Source: JAJFUB01 sp964622325
Lineage (GTDB): Bacteria > Armatimonadota > Zipacnadia > Zipacnadales > UBA11051
Length of the DNA: 64,000 nucleotides
Assembly (NCBI GenBank): GCA_964622325.1
Contig: CAZUOJ010000004.1
Span: 1-64,000, forward strand
Reading direction: 5' to 3'
How positions within the stretch are numbered: the stretch's first letter is position 1; each line of letters starts with the position of its first letter. The notes under the pieces were generated by a model. It saw nothing but the letters and a program-made list of their open reading frames with translations, ran no database searches and was not told where the DNA came from. A program made the translations under genes and the position numbers. This document shows, piece after piece, positions 35,258-45,261 of the stretch.

Positions 35258-37597
35258 TTAATCAAAAAATATCTCCCCCATGCCTTCTCTGCTAATGAAG
35301 GCGCTGCTTGGCGTCCAGGAAGTCGTTTCACGCTTGGCTTTTTGCTGGCGGCCGAATTGCACATTCCAGGGCAATGTAGGCGGGGGCGGCCCCTGCAGGC
35401 CAATCGCCGCAAAGGGGACAAAAAGCTCAACTGTCCATTCCTTTTCACTCTGTTGCGCAGCGGCTTGCCAATTTGCTTTATTGCCAAAATTGTCGCTTTG
35501 CGTGCCCAAAGCGTTGACAGCGAATTGATAGGCCTGTGGAGACTCTGCAGGGAAAATGAACACTTCTACATCATCATCCAGATATAATGGATCTCCCCGC
35601 TGCGTATAACGCGCCACAAGCTTATCCATTTGCGATTCGTGGCAGCGGAAAGCAATATACACGCCTTGCTTGTCATATGTCATCCAGACAGATGTTTTTT
35701 CTGTCGCAGGACTGCCATCGCTTAAAATTTTCAATTCTGGAATGAGAGGAGGCTGTTGCCATACAGCTTCTTCAAGCTTTCCATCTATACGCGGAGGCTC
35801 TGCTGTGGCTTTAATTCGCAATTGCGGCACCGGATCGCTGATGAGGAGCTCCAGATGGCCTTGCGTATTGAATTGGGGCTGTGCGGATGTAATGACATAG
35901 CCGATGCGCGTGGCGCCCAGCCGCGCTAATGGCTCTAACTTCAATGTGGCTGTCAATTGCGCGTGGCGGCGCGCCGGCAGCTCCACAAGATATTCCGTCT
36001 GCTCCCAGCTCGTTTTGGCCGGCGCAGATAATTTCATCTGCAAAGAAGCGCTTATGTCTAACTTATTTTCAAGAGAGAATATAATCTGCCGTTCTTGTCC
36101 ACGGAAAGCCCGCTGGGGCTGCATTTTCACAACAATAGGCGTTCCCGGAATCACATCAACAGGCGCATGCAATTCAAAATCCACGCCCTGCCAATTCCCT
36201 TTTACAGACAAGAGATAGGGCAATAATTGCCGCGGCGGCTCGGCCGGAACAAACAATTGGGCTTTAAGCGGGCCCGTGCCGTTTCGAGGCCTCTCCCCTT
36301 GGCTTTTATGGATAATTTCCTCCCAGGGGCTCTGAATCATAAATTCGGACAGGCGACATTGGGAAGGCAATTGCAAATGAGCTGTGAGCTCCCAAAGACA
36401 TCCCCGGGGCGCTTCTTCAACAATGCGCGGCGCTTGCAGCTCAGCTCCCAAAAGCGCGGCAGGCGCCATGCTCACATATGTTTTGGCTCTATAGATTAAT
36501 TTCAGCAAATCCACGGGAGATTTTGTGGAAAGCTTTTGGGGCAAAGAACTCAAAGCTTGCTGTAGGCGTTGTGCCAGTCGTAAAGCCTCCTGCTTTCCAG
36601 CCGCTTTTTGCCCTTGCTGGGCAATTTTCACAGCTGCTGCCCACGCCTGTCGTGCCATTGTATCCATTTCTGGATAATATGTCCGATCAATCTTATGCAA
36701 CATGTGCTCGGCAAGACGAAAGCCATGCTGGGCAGCTTGCTCACGTGTGCCTATCCATAAAGCTAATGTTTGCTCGCCCTCTATCTGAATCGGCAAGCCA
36801 GCGGCAGGGAAAGGCTGAAAGCGTGCCGCGCCGGGCAGGATGTCCAGATATACAAGCAAAACATTTGTGGGAATGTTCAAGGCGGCGCGATCAAGCTGCA
36901 ATGTTCCTGTTTTCGGCTCTTTCGCCCAATTGCTAACTGTGAAATGCAATTCGCCTGTGGAAAAGCTGCCAAAACGCTCCACGCTCAGCCCGGCTCCTGC
37001 CTGCGCATAAGGAATAGCTTCCCAGCCTGCCCTATTCAGCTCTTCAATAGCCGGGACATATTGACGATACAAGAAGCGATGTTGCTCTAAATTGCCAGAC
37101 ATAATTTCAATTGAATACACAGGCGGATAAATAGCGTACGCGAGGCCGCGTGCAAATTGCCGCCGCACAAAAGCGGGATTAGCATCTCCATAGCCGCCAC
37201 GATCATCGCAGGCATGCCAATCGCGCCAAATTTTGCGATGCGCTAAGGAACGCAAATAACGGGCCAGCCGAGCAGGATGCTGGGGATCCCAACTGCCTTC
37301 TGTCATCGCAACATCCACAAATGGCAAAATAAAGGCTTGTTCATAGCCATTAGCATTGCCGTATGTGACGATTTTATATTGCTCTGTAATGGGCTTCCAG
37401 GCCTTATAATGAAAATCCCAAATTGTATTGGGCATAGCAGGCTTCAGGCTGTCTCTGCCGAATGTCAAAGGCACAAGCGTTGTTTGGAAATGCTCGGGAT
37501 TGTAATTCAGGGCGTGTGAATTGCACATGTAGCCTTCTATGGCATCTGCTGTAAATGTGGCGTCCCAGGGCCGATTGGGCGATTTCCTGAGCCACAT
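35258..37597 (-). pseudogene. Giant secreted carbohydrate-active protein, C-terminal part (after frameshift)
   Basis: The C-terminal two-thirds (about 770 residues) of the gene beginning at 39245. The visible sequence joins the upstream part at NRPWDATF. It contains a TIM-barrel or toroid-like middle (EQAFILPFVDVAMTEGSW, YDTMARQ-like helices), beta-sandwich regions, and a C-terminal CBM9/DOMON-like module (PRIDGKLEEAVWQQPP, LYLDDDVEVFIFPAE, WTVELFVPFAAIG), roughly the last 190 residues. No start codon with a ribosome site exists for this part alone. Removal of one C from the CCC run (plus-strand GGG at 37577-37579) would restore a single protein of about 1320 residues. It may be a sequencing error or real decay. 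Confidence 0.65.
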
Positions 37598-39245
37598 TTT
37601 TCAAATGCGGGGAAATGTCGGGATCTTCATTGACGCGAAAATTCAAGCCCCATCCCGGCTGATCTGTGTGATTGTAGCCTTCCTGTGCACGCCAATAGCG
37701 CGTATCGCCAATATACAATATCTCTCCATTGGGCCCACGGCATATTTTCTTTATTGTTTCACGCGTGGGCACATAGCCACGCCCTTGTTTTTCCTCGATT
37801 TGAATCATTTTTTGTAGCTCAGCCGCCACTTGCTCATCTGTCATTGGCTGGGGGCTCGGCCAAGGAATCTGCCGAAAATCATAACAGCCATGCACATGAT
37901 GCAAAAATTTGTATCCTTCGCCAAAATCATTCACATCTGGCAAAATGCTGGAGCCTATGCGCAATGTATGATCGCTCAGCTCAGGGCGCTCCAAATTAGC
38001 ATAATTCAAATAGCCCTCAAAGGGCGGACGTTTTACAAAACTCTCAGGGAATAGCTTGTAATAGCGTTCCTGCGTGGAACGGAGGCCCCAGCGGGGATCA
38101 TGTCGATACAACACAAAGGAAAAAGGCGCCCGCGATGGATTGTGTGAGGCTTTTGGCGTCAATCCAAAGAAAAATGTTACAGAGAATTCGTCTTGAGCGC
38201 CATCATGCTGGAGAATAAATACGCGCGGGCCCTGCAACAATGGCAACGCGAGGGATAAGCCTGCCTGTGGGCCGGAAAGTGCCGCCCAGGGATATATGGA
38301 ACATAGCCCGATCCCGGAAACACAATTATATGTATTCCGATATATTATTCCCGGCTCGATTTGCCGTTGTTCTTCAATATCATCAGCCCAGCTCCAGCCA
38401 TGTGCGAACACAGGAAGCCTGAAGCGCACGCCCACAGCGCGCTCTTTGCCTGTCGTGTCGGCCACAACTCCATCGATCCGCAGGCATTCTTTTTCTGCTT
38501 TGAATTGGGCTTCGATCCGCAAGCCCATTTTGTCTACACGGCCCGCAAAATCCACACGGCCCATTGCTGCTTTAATTTGCCCCAGAACAGGCTCGTATTG
38601 GCCTTCGTGGACTTCCGCCAGGAAAAAATCATCCAGCCAAATTGTCCCTGTTGAATTGTAAATATCAGCGCGAAACGAAACACGTGTTGTCTGAGGCTGT
38701 GTTGTAAATTTCCAGCGTAAGGGCAGCCAGACATTATCCTGTTTGGGAATGGACACGCCCATTTGTGTGACAGGCCCTGTAAACTTATTTGCCTCATCTC
38801 GTTCAGAAATGTAAGCGCCGCACACGCCTACATTTTGTCGGCGCAGCCATAATTCAGCGATATAATGTGTGTTGGGCTTTACAGGAACGAAAATTTCCAG
38901 ATTGGACGTGCGGGGGGCGGGGCCCGGGACTTCCAAGCGAGCCGAAGCGCGTCCTGTATGGGCGACAGTTGTGTCAATGCTTTGGCCTGGCCCCAGACGC
39001 CAGCCTTTATCGCCCTCCTCAAAGCTGCCGTTAGGCACGAGATTTACTAGTTGAGGCTTTTTTGCATAATCACATAAAGAGAAGCCTCCTGTGCCTCGCC
39101 AGGGCAAAGAGAAAGCGCCAATCCGACAGCCTGTAATCTGGCCTCGGGGCGAAATGTTTATTGCGAGGCCATCTTGTGTGGAAAGCGTGGCCGAGAAAAC
39201 AAAATTAGCGAGGAAAATTAGCGGGAGAAAAACATGAGGGCGCAA
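37404..39245 (-). pseudogene. Giant secreted carbohydrate-active protein, N-terminal part (before frameshift)
   Basis: N-terminal part, meaningful for about 555 residues, after which the frame leaves the conserved sequence (downstream residues to 37404 are out of frame). It starts at a TTG (plus 39243-39245) with AGGAG 9 bases upstream. A signal peptide (MRPHVFLPLIFLANFVFSAT) is followed by a CBM4/9-like module (LVPNGSFEEGDKGWRLG, residues about 67-210) and an all-beta region, then a likely catalytic domain beginning about 400 (GYLNYANLERPEL, CYDFRQIPWPSP). The protein is exported. Substrate unknown. It is divergent from the gene at 39527. Confidence 0.65.
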
Positions 39246-39526
39246 GATTTCATTCTCCTTTCGTCCTGGCTTGGCTTCATACGCGCTAGATTCTCAGACG
39301 CAAATAATTTTTTCATGTCTATAAAAATTTTTCTGCTCCTGGAAGATTATTCCTTTTGTGCAATATGGACACATCTTAGCTTTTCATTTCTATTGTTTTG
39401 TACAATCTCCGTTTATGGCAAAAGCTTTCTTGAGGCTTCGAATCAAAAAATCTAAAATATAAAAATGTTTGGAAATCCTATCCTTAGCAGCCAAAAGGCT
39501 TGTTACAATCAATTTGCAGGAAAAAA
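39246..39526. promoter_or_regulatory. AT-rich divergent intergenic region with promoter candidate
   Basis: This 281-base interval is AT-rich and has no supportable gene. On the plus strand TTGAGG (39430-39435) and TAAAAT (39453-39458) are 17 bases apart, giving a leader of about 60 bases to the next gene. A small open frame over 39234-39455 has no ribosome site and no recognisable family. Confidence 0.4.
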
Positions 39527-41869
39527 ATGCTTGCTGATCGCTCTCGAAATGTTCCGATAATGAAGAATGACATTTTTTTGCAAGAAAAACTTTTAAATTT
39601 TAGATTATTTAGCCTGATTTTGTTATTAGGATTTTGCCTTGTAGCGCCTTCCTGGACGTCTTCTTTGTCTGTAGAATTTCAGGGACATTTGCGCATAAAA
39701 TTTCCTCCCCAATGGCTTATTATTAAACAAGAAAATAATACAATATTATTGAAAAGAGAAAATGAGCAGACTGTTTGTCATTTGATCTCCTGGGAGATTC
39801 CACGCGGAGGCCTCCCTCAAGCTTGGGCGGCAGCCCTTGCTTATGAATGCCTTTTGTACGAACAAAGGCCTTATCGTCGTCTTTCCAACGAAACAATCTC
39901 CACAACAAATGGCTTAGAATGGCACATTGTTTGTGGCGAAACGCTTGGGGAGCATAAGCAGATAATCCCAATTTATTTTGGCGCTTCCGCGGCGGCAGGA
40001 AGATATTGGATTTTACAGCCAGAATTGCCTCTTAATGCTGAATATGCAACACACAGCCAGCAATGTCGAGAGCTCATTGCGGGGATTGAATTTATTGATA
40101 CAAAATCTTCTTCGCAAATATCGCCAAGCGCGAATGACGCCTCTACGCCTGTAGCCATCCCCACAAAGCCTTTGCCTATTCCAGCGGCGCCGCCAATGTT
40201 TCATTCGCGGCTCTCGGGCGCTGCGCCGCTTGCTTCTGATGAAGCTCTTGCGGCTCCGCAGCCATTCAAAGCACTGCCTGAACAGCCTTTGTCTAAGCCT
40301 GTTCCTGAATTGGCGCGGCCTGAGCCCTCCACAGCTTCCTTGCCGACAAAGCCCTCCACGCCGCAAACTATAAATTCTAATCCGGCGCCCGCAGATGAAA
40401 GCTCTAAGCCAGATTATAGGGCTAAAGATCCTTTGCCAGGGAGGCAAATACAAAACAAAGAAGATGACAAAGAGCAGCTTCCATACACGCCGGCCTTGAA
40501 GAGAATAAATAATGTGGCTGCAGCTTCTGTCCGTCCGGATCCGCCTTCGTTTGTGCAATTCTTTTCGCCGTTTGGATTTTCATTGGAGCTTCCGGAAAGC
40601 TGGGAAGCGATTGTGACACAAGGGCGTATTCTTGTGCAGCCATCTTCACAGGCAAGACAGCGCACAGCATTGCCTTTTCCCCAAGCCATCATATGGCCTG
40701 TCGCTCATTTGCCCGAAGGCCAAGAGCCTTCATCATTAGCGCTCGAATTATTGGGAAGATGCAATTTAGAAAAAAGCCAGCTAGCGGCCTTGCGGCGTCG
40801 CTCCTTGGGGCAGCTTGCGCTTTTGGCAGGCGAAATAAGCAAGCTGCAGGAGCCTCATAAGCTTGTGGCGTGTTGTCATGTTCAGGGCCATCAGGGGCTT
40901 TTGACAGCCCTTATTGCGCCTATTAAGGAATTCCAGGCCTATTTGCCCATTTTGTTGCGCGTTCTCAATAGCTTTCAGGGCGGGCCCTGGCTGGCGGAAC
41001 TGTCTGAGTCGCCCCGAGAAATATGGCAAGATCCTGTAAAAGGCTGGCTCAGGGTGCCCGTTCCCCAGGGCTGGCGTGTGCGCGGCCAATTGTTGTACGC
41101 AAACGGGCGCTGGGGATTATCTGTCGATTTGGAAGACACATCTGCTCAGCGCTTACGCTGTGTTTGGAGGCAGCCTGTGCTTCCTCTCTTTCGCGAATTA
41201 ACGCCTGCTTTGCGGAATTTAGGCTGGCAGGAAGGCGATCGCTATCCTTCAAATACGCCGGGAGATTATTTGCGGCTCTTGCCCTTCATGGCGCCCTCGG
41301 AATTTGTGCAACGATATTGGCTGTCGGCAGGCCCCTATCGGCTTTTAGAGCCTGTCATTGAACAGACTAGTTGTGCCGCCGAATTGACGCCGCTTGTTGC
41401 GGCTCCTGAGGCGACGGCTCTTCGTGTTTTGTTGCGGGGAAAAAGAGAAGGGGAAGAACGGCAACGATTGTGTTTTGTGGCTACAGGAAAAGCAGAAATA
41501 AACGGAGAAACAGCATGCTGGCAAGCTGCGATTTTGGAGGCTGATGCGCCTGCAGGGGCAATTGGCGCTTTGGACAAGGCACAGCGCATCTTATTCGAGG
41601 CCATTATGGGCGCTACATTGAGTCCCGAAGCGCCTGCTGAGGCTCACGCGACGCTCGCTTCGGCCAAAGCCGCCTGCACAGCATATTGGGGATTGTATGC
41701 GCCGCAGGAAAACGTCAAATTTTTAGATGATGTATTCACGGCTTCTTCGCCCAGGAAAACAGGCCGCGTGTGGCTTTTTAATCCTGCGAGTCTGGAGCCC
41801 TGGCGACAGGCCTGGCGAGCAATGCAAGCAGGCCAGCCGCTTCATTCTGTAATGCCGGAATTGGACTGA
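39527..41869 (+). CDS. Secreted protein of unknown function with three PsbP-like modules
   Basis: About 780 residues. A signal anchor (residues about 23-43, FSLILLLGFCLVAPSW) is followed by three similar beta units. Each begins with a strand ending in a Pro-rich FPPQW/LPESW/VPQGW turn: RIKFPPQWLIIKQENNTILL (about 60), FSLELPESWEAIVTQGRILV (about 360) and WLRVPVPQGWRVRGQLLY (about 510). These resemble PsbP/Mog1-fold domains. A Pro/Ser/Lys-rich linker of about 130 residues lies between modules one and two. No catalytic motif is seen. AGGA 6 bases before the ATG at 39527 fixes the start over an upstream ATG. The zinc-ribbon gene follows after 26 bases, so the two are likely co-transcribed. Confidence 0.7.
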   Translation: MLADRSRNVPIMKNDIFLQEKLLNFRLFSLILLLGFCLVAPSWTSSLSVEFQGHLRIKFPPQWLIIKQENNTILLKRENEQTVCHLISWEIPRGGLPQAWAAALAYECLLYEQRPYRRLSNETISTTNGLEWHIVCGETLGEHKQIIPIYFGASAAAGRYWILQPELPLNAEYATHSQQCRELIAGIEFIDTKSSSQISPSANDASTPVAIPTKPLPIPAAPPMFHSRLSGAAPLASDEALAAPQPFKALPEQPLSKPVPELARPEPSTASLPTKPSTPQTINSNPAPADESSKPDYRAKDPLPGRQIQNKEDDKEQLPYTPALKRINNVAAASVRPDPPSFVQFFSPFGFSLELPESWEAIVTQGRILVQPSSQARQRTALPFPQAIIWPVAHLPEGQEPSSLALELLGRCNLEKSQLAALRRRSLGQLALLAGEISKLQEPHKLVACCHVQGHQGLLTALIAPIKEFQAYLPILLRVLNSFQGGPWLAELSESPREIWQDPVKGWLRVPVPQGWRVRGQLLYANGRWGLSVDLEDTSAQRLRCVWRQPVLPLFRELTPALRNLGWQEGDRYPSNTPGDYLRLLPFMAPSEFVQRYWLSAGPYRLLEPVIEQTSCAAELTPLVAAPEATALRVLLRGKREGEERQRLCFVATGKAEINGETACWQAAILEADAPAGAIGALDKAQRILFEAIMGATLSPEAPAEAHATLASAKAACTAYWGLYAPQENVKFLDDVFTASSPRKTGRVWLFNPASLEPWRQAWRAMQAGQPLHSVMPELD

Positions 41870-41895
41870 GATTCCTGAAAAGATGGAGGATTAAC

Positions 41896-42123
41896 ATGGC
41901 ACGCCGATTGGAAGAATGTGCTCATTGCAAAGGCAAAAAGCAATGTACACGCAGCGGCGGCCGCAGCTGTGATGTGTGTTTGCGGGCAGCCGGCCGCAAG
42001 CCCCGAGACTGGGCGACTGTGCGCTGCAGCTATTGCGGCGGGATGGGCAAAATCTGGATTGAAATTGAAGAGGAGGAACAAACGAAAAGCGAGGAGGAGA
42101 CACAGACTGATCAGAAATCTTAG
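41896..42123 (+). CDS. Small zinc-ribbon protein (DnaJ-like CXXC pairs)
   Basis: A 75-residue protein with Cys pairs CAHCKGKKQC, CDVC and CSYCGGMG, similar to the cysteine-rich zinc-binding domain of DnaJ, followed by an acidic tail (EIEEEEQTKSEEETQ). GGAGG 6 bases upstream of the ATG supports translation. It likely binds zinc and acts as a small chaperone-like or RNA/protein-binding factor, but the role is unknown. It ends with a TAG stop, which shows that TAG is a genuine stop codon in this genome. Confidence 0.75.
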   Translation: MARRLEECAHCKGKKQCTRSGGRSCDVCLRAAGRKPRDWATVRCSYCGGMGKIWIEIEEEEQTKSEEETQTDQKS

Positions 42124-42293
42124 CTTTCCCAGCACGAAAATAAGCCTACACGCAATTTATAAGGTGGCATATGGAAAAGGCATTAGCCTCAGGCTCTTTG
42201 ACAAGCAGTTAACAGCCAGATCAAAAGCTTGACAACGCGTCAAATGTTAGAACAAAAAAGAGCCATATCAAGATAATTCAGACAGAGGAAGAG

Positions 42294-42327
42294 CACAAGC
42301 CTGTCCCAAGGCAGGCTTGTGTATTTT
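42294..42327 (+). terminator. Intrinsic terminator after the zinc-ribbon gene
   Basis: CACAAGCCTG (42294-42303) pairs perfectly with CAGGCTTGTG (42312-42321) around an 8-base loop, followed by TATTTTA. The 170 bases between the zinc-ribbon stop and this hairpin hold nothing recognisable. Confidence 0.65.
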
Positions 42328-42377
42328 AGCGTATTATTCTTGGCCAGCTGTAAAATCCAGGGGCACAATGTGTTATT

Positions 42378-43499
42378 TTAGCGGCGGCCATATTCCTTTG
42401 CGTGTTGATAAAGCGCCAAAATGTTTTCCAGCGGCACATCGGGGCCTACAGTGCTTGTGGGCCCAAGGAAAAAGCCATAATGCTCGCGGCAAATGTCAAT
42501 ACATCTTTCCACATCTCGCTTGACATCCTCCACGGAGCCGTGCGGCAGCACATCCCGGACGGAAATGCTGCCCATAAGGATTAATGGCTCCCCCCAGGCA
42601 TCCCGCAAGCTCGTAAGCTTTTGCAGAGAAACGCGCTGATGTGGCGGAAGATATGAATCCTCCTGCAGGCCCTGAAAGCCATTGATGCCTGCTTCTAAAA
42701 GTTGGGGAATGATAGGATTGATATTGCCATCGGAATGCCAGACTTTTTTGACGCCCATTTCATTCAGCGGCTCCAGACAATAACGCAAATGCGGAAAATA
42801 AATCTCATCTAAAAGGGCAGGGCTGGCCATCGGGCCTGCATTGTCGCAAATATCCTGGCCAATATACACAAAAGGAGGCAAATCCGACATCTGGAGCGCT
42901 TGTACAAAAGCTTCATTGCTGCAGCGGCTCGTTTCAGCCGCACAACGGAAAAGCTTGTTCATGCTTTCGGGATACAGCGCCAGAGCAGCAAAATAATTCT
43001 CATAGCCAAATGTAGAATAATACATAAAGGGGCAATCGCGGGCTTTGCCATAAGGCAAAATAAGCATATCATCGCCGCCTTCCGCCGCGCATTGTTCCCA
43101 TTCTGCCAGGATGCCCTGAATATAAGCCTCAAAATCAAATTGCTCCCGAATTTCTTTTGGGGGCGGCAAGCTTTCCGCGTAATCGCGAACATCTTCAGGG
43201 CTTGCGTATGCCGAAGGCTCGGCCCGCGTGAACTGACTTTCGCGTCCGCAGCCCATTTCCGTGCTGATGTCAGCAGATTTCGGCGTGACAATCTGGATAA
43301 TCAAATCCACGCCTAATGTTCGGGCGGCTTCAATGGCGGCGCGGCGAGGCTCGCTATAGGGATCTAGTCCAGATAAATAGCGGATAGCCTCCGCGTGGGC
43401 AATAAAGCCGCCTAAGAGCGGCACGCGATCTGTCTCCTGAAACAGCCACGCCCGCCAGGCTCTTTCGCGTCCGCTCATCGGCCGGGGCTTATTTGACAT
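42378..43499 (-). CDS. Uroporphyrinogen decarboxylase (URO-D) family protein
   Basis: A 373-residue TIM-barrel protein of the URO-D superfamily. Visible blocks: ERAWRAWLFQETDRVPLLGG at the N-terminus and VKKVWHSDGNINPIIPQLLE, the region that in MtaA/CmuA-type methyltransferases holds ligands. The true HemE signature (RRAGRYLPEY) is absent, so this is not the haem enzyme; members of this branch are methyl-transfer or unknown enzymes, often near B12-related systems. An AGGAGG site lies 7 bases before the ATG. It stands alone on this strand. Confidence 0.82.
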   Translation of the reverse strand: MSNKPRPMSGRERAWRAWLFQETDRVPLLGGFIAHAEAIRYLSGLDPYSEPRRAAIEAARTLGVDLIIQIVTPKSADISTEMGCGRESQFTRAEPSAYASPEDVRDYAESLPPPKEIREQFDFEAYIQGILAEWEQCAAEGGDDMLILPYGKARDCPFMYYSTFGYENYFAALALYPESMNKLFRCAAETSRCSNEAFVQALQMSDLPPFVYIGQDICDNAGPMASPALLDEIYFPHLRYCLEPLNEMGVKKVWHSDGNINPIIPQLLEAGINGFQGLQEDSYLPPHQRVSLQKLTSLRDAWGEPLILMGSISVRDVLPHGSVEDVKRDVERCIDICREHYGFFLGPTSTVGPDVPLENILALYQHAKEYGRR

Positions 43500-43674
43500 T
43501 CTTCGCCCTCCTATTCAACACAGGCTTCCTGATTTATCTCAAAGCTCCTGTCCACAAAGGCTTTCTATTACAATGCCAATTCCCAGTAAGCTGAAGCCCT
43601 GTTCACATTTTGCGTTTGCTGCGCCTTTGTGTGTTTCACGAAGGCAATTTAGCCCAAATGATAATAAAAAATCA

Positions 43675-43703
43675 TTGACAAAACAAGCATGCCTCGCTAT
43701 GAT
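43675..43703 (+). promoter_or_regulatory. Sigma-70 promoter of tRNA-Leu
   Basis: TTGACA (43675-43680) and TATGAT (43698-43703) with 17-base spacing. The tRNA starts 13 bases after the -10 box. Confidence 0.75.
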
Positions 43704-43716
43704 ATTATTGAATAAT

Positions 43717-43802
43717 GCCGAAGTGGTGGAATCGGTAGACACGCAGTCCTCAGGAGGCTGTGGGCCCTGCCCGTGCCGGTTCGAGTCCGGCCTTCGGCAC
43801 CA
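43717..43802 (+). tRNA. tRNA-Leu (anticodon CAG)
   Basis: An 86-base type II tRNA: acceptor GCCGAAG/CTTCGGC, D arm GTGGAATCGGTAGACAC, anticodon stem CAGTC/GGCTG with loop CTCAGGA (anticodon CAG, reading CTG), a long variable arm with GGGCCC/TGCCCGT region, T arm CCGGTTCGAGTCCGG, discriminator A and an encoded CCA. It reads the main Leu codon CTG. Confidence 0.95.
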
Positions 43803-43804
43803 GC

Positions 43805-43920
43805 TTTTTATATTCTTTTATCTAAGCTCTCTTTTATCTTTTTTTATTCTTATTTCTTTTATTTTCTTTCTTAGTTCCCTTGTATTTTTATTTTCTTTTA
43901 TTTGTTTTTGCTCCTCTTCC
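43805..43920 (+). other. Pyrimidine/T-rich tract after tRNA-Leu
   Basis: About 115 bases directly after the tRNA consist mostly of T with C and few A or G (TTTTATTTTCTTTC-like). It is noncoding on both strands as far as I can judge; the Lys/Glu-rich frame on the minus strand has no ribosome site. It may serve as an unstructured termination or processing zone. Confidence 0.7.
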
Positions 43921-43939
43921 CAATCACTAATTGTGCGAG

Positions 43940-43978
43940 CGGCTGCCAGCAGCAATAAACGGCAGCCGTTTCTGTTTT
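43940..43978 (+). terminator. Intrinsic terminator downstream of tRNA-Leu
   Basis: CGGCTGCC (43940-43947) pairs perfectly with GGCAGCCG (43961-43968) around a 13-base loop, followed by TTTCTGTTTT. It separates the tRNA transcript from the NamZ-like gene. Confidence 0.6.
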
Positions 43979-44041
43979 GGCTCATGTTATTCGTCAACAG
44001 AATGGCAGATCCGAGAGGCATTACGAAAGCAAGATTTAAAA

Positions 44042-45169
44042 ATGAAAGTCGCCACAGGCCTGGATGTTCTGGAACAAGAAAGCTTCAAGCCCCTGCTGGG
44101 CAAGCGGCTCGGGCTTGTATGTAATCACACAGCCATCAATCTAAAGCGCCGCCATTTGCTGGAGCTGGCGCTGGAGCATGGCGTAAATGTGCAGGCGTTG
44201 TTTGCGCCGGAGCATGGCTTCCAGGGACGCCTGGATGAGCCTGTGGCGTCCAGCATTCATGAGCCCACAGGCCTGCCCATTTACAGCCTGTATGGCCCCC
44301 AGCAAAAGCCTGCCGCTGAAATGCTCTCCGGATTAGATGCGCTCGTATATGATATTGCTGATGTGGGCGTGCGTTTTTACACATACACGACTACAATGAC
44401 TCATTGCCTGGCGGCGGCGGCGAAAGCGGGACTGGAATTTTTTGTGCTGGACAGGCCCAATCCCAATCGAGGCGATTGTCTGGAAGGCCCTGTATTGGAC
44501 GAGCCCTTCAGCCGGCTTTCCGCCTGGCATCCGTTGCCCTTGCGTCATGGCCTGACTTCCGGCGAATTGGCGCTCTGGGCGAACGAGGCCTACAAGCTTC
44601 AGGCCAGGCTGCATGTGATTCCCTGTGCCGGCTGGCGGCGCCATATGTGGCTGCACGACACAGGCTTGCCCTGGATTAATCCTTCTCCCAATATCCGCAA
44701 TCCCCGTCAGGCGCTACTTTATATTGCTCTCGGAACGCTGGAAGCCTGTAACATTTCCGTGGGACGCGGCACGCCTACGCCCTTTGAAATTATTGGCGCG
44801 CCCTGGATGGATGAGCTTGTCGCCACGGAAGCCCTGCAGGAAGCAAACATCTCAGGATTGGCTTTCACGCCGATTGTTTTTATGCCGGAAGAAAGAGAAT
44901 TCGCTGGCCAGGAATGCCGCGGCGTATTCATTAATTTATGTGACTGGCAGGCCCTGGCGCCTGTGCGAGCGGCTGTACAAATTGCCCTTGTCTTACAGCG
45001 CCTGTGGCCTGAACATTTTGGCGCTGCCCAAATGCGCCATCTTTTAGGAAGCGCAAAAGCGACAGAGGCGATTATCCAGCTACAGCCTGTGGAGGAAATT
45101 GAAGCCTTATGGGCGGACGAATTGCAGGCCTTTTGCCAGCATATCAGGGCTTTCTGGCTGTACGAATAA
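44042..45169 (+). CDS. NamZ-like exo-beta-N-acetylmuramidase (DUF1343, GH171)
   Basis: About 375 residues. The DUF1343 pattern is clear: KVATGLDVLEQESFKPLLGK, LGLVCNHTAIN, LFAPEHGFQGRLDEP, LVYDIADVGVRFYTYTTTM, FFVLDRPNPN, and WINPSPNIRNPRQALLY. Characterised members remove N-acetylmuramic acid from non-reducing ends of peptidoglycan fragments (cell wall recycling). Start at 44042 matches the usual N-terminus; a weak ribosome context (AAGATTTAAAA) precedes it. No signal peptide, so likely cytoplasmic or exported otherwise. The FAH-family gene follows after about 90 bases. Confidence 0.88.
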   Translation: MKVATGLDVLEQESFKPLLGKRLGLVCNHTAINLKRRHLLELALEHGVNVQALFAPEHGFQGRLDEPVASSIHEPTGLPIYSLYGPQQKPAAEMLSGLDALVYDIADVGVRFYTYTTTMTHCLAAAAKAGLEFFVLDRPNPNRGDCLEGPVLDEPFSRLSAWHPLPLRHGLTSGELALWANEAYKLQARLHVIPCAGWRRHMWLHDTGLPWINPSPNIRNPRQALLYIALGTLEACNISVGRGTPTPFEIIGAPWMDELVATEALQEANISGLAFTPIVFMPEEREFAGQECRGVFINLCDWQALAPVRAAVQIALVLQRLWPEHFGAAQMRHLLGSAKATEAIIQLQPVEEIEALWADELQAFCQHIRAFWLYE

Positions 45170-45261
45170 CAAAAGACATCGCTCCTCATTGGGCTCTCTT
45201 TTAAGCAAACAACTTTGTCGTGGCGTTTCAATAAGCAGAATCAGGCTGTAAGGAGTTAAAG

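Noticed and set aside
37560..37597. Programmed ribosomal frameshifting
   Set aside because: No slippery heptamer, no in-frame stop near the shift and no evident stimulatory structure; a homopolymer indel explains it more simply.
39234..39455. 73-residue frame in the divergent promoter region
   Set aside because: It has no ribosome site or recognisable family, and overlaps the start of the 39245 gene and the promoter region.
42378..43499. HemE (uroporphyrinogen decarboxylase proper)
   Set aside because: The N-terminal RxAGRY signature of HemE is absent; only the general URO-D superfamily fold is supported.
43818..44021. Lys/Glu-rich small frame on the minus strand
   Set aside because: It is the complement of the T-rich tract, without a ribosome site; the charge pattern is a composition artefact.
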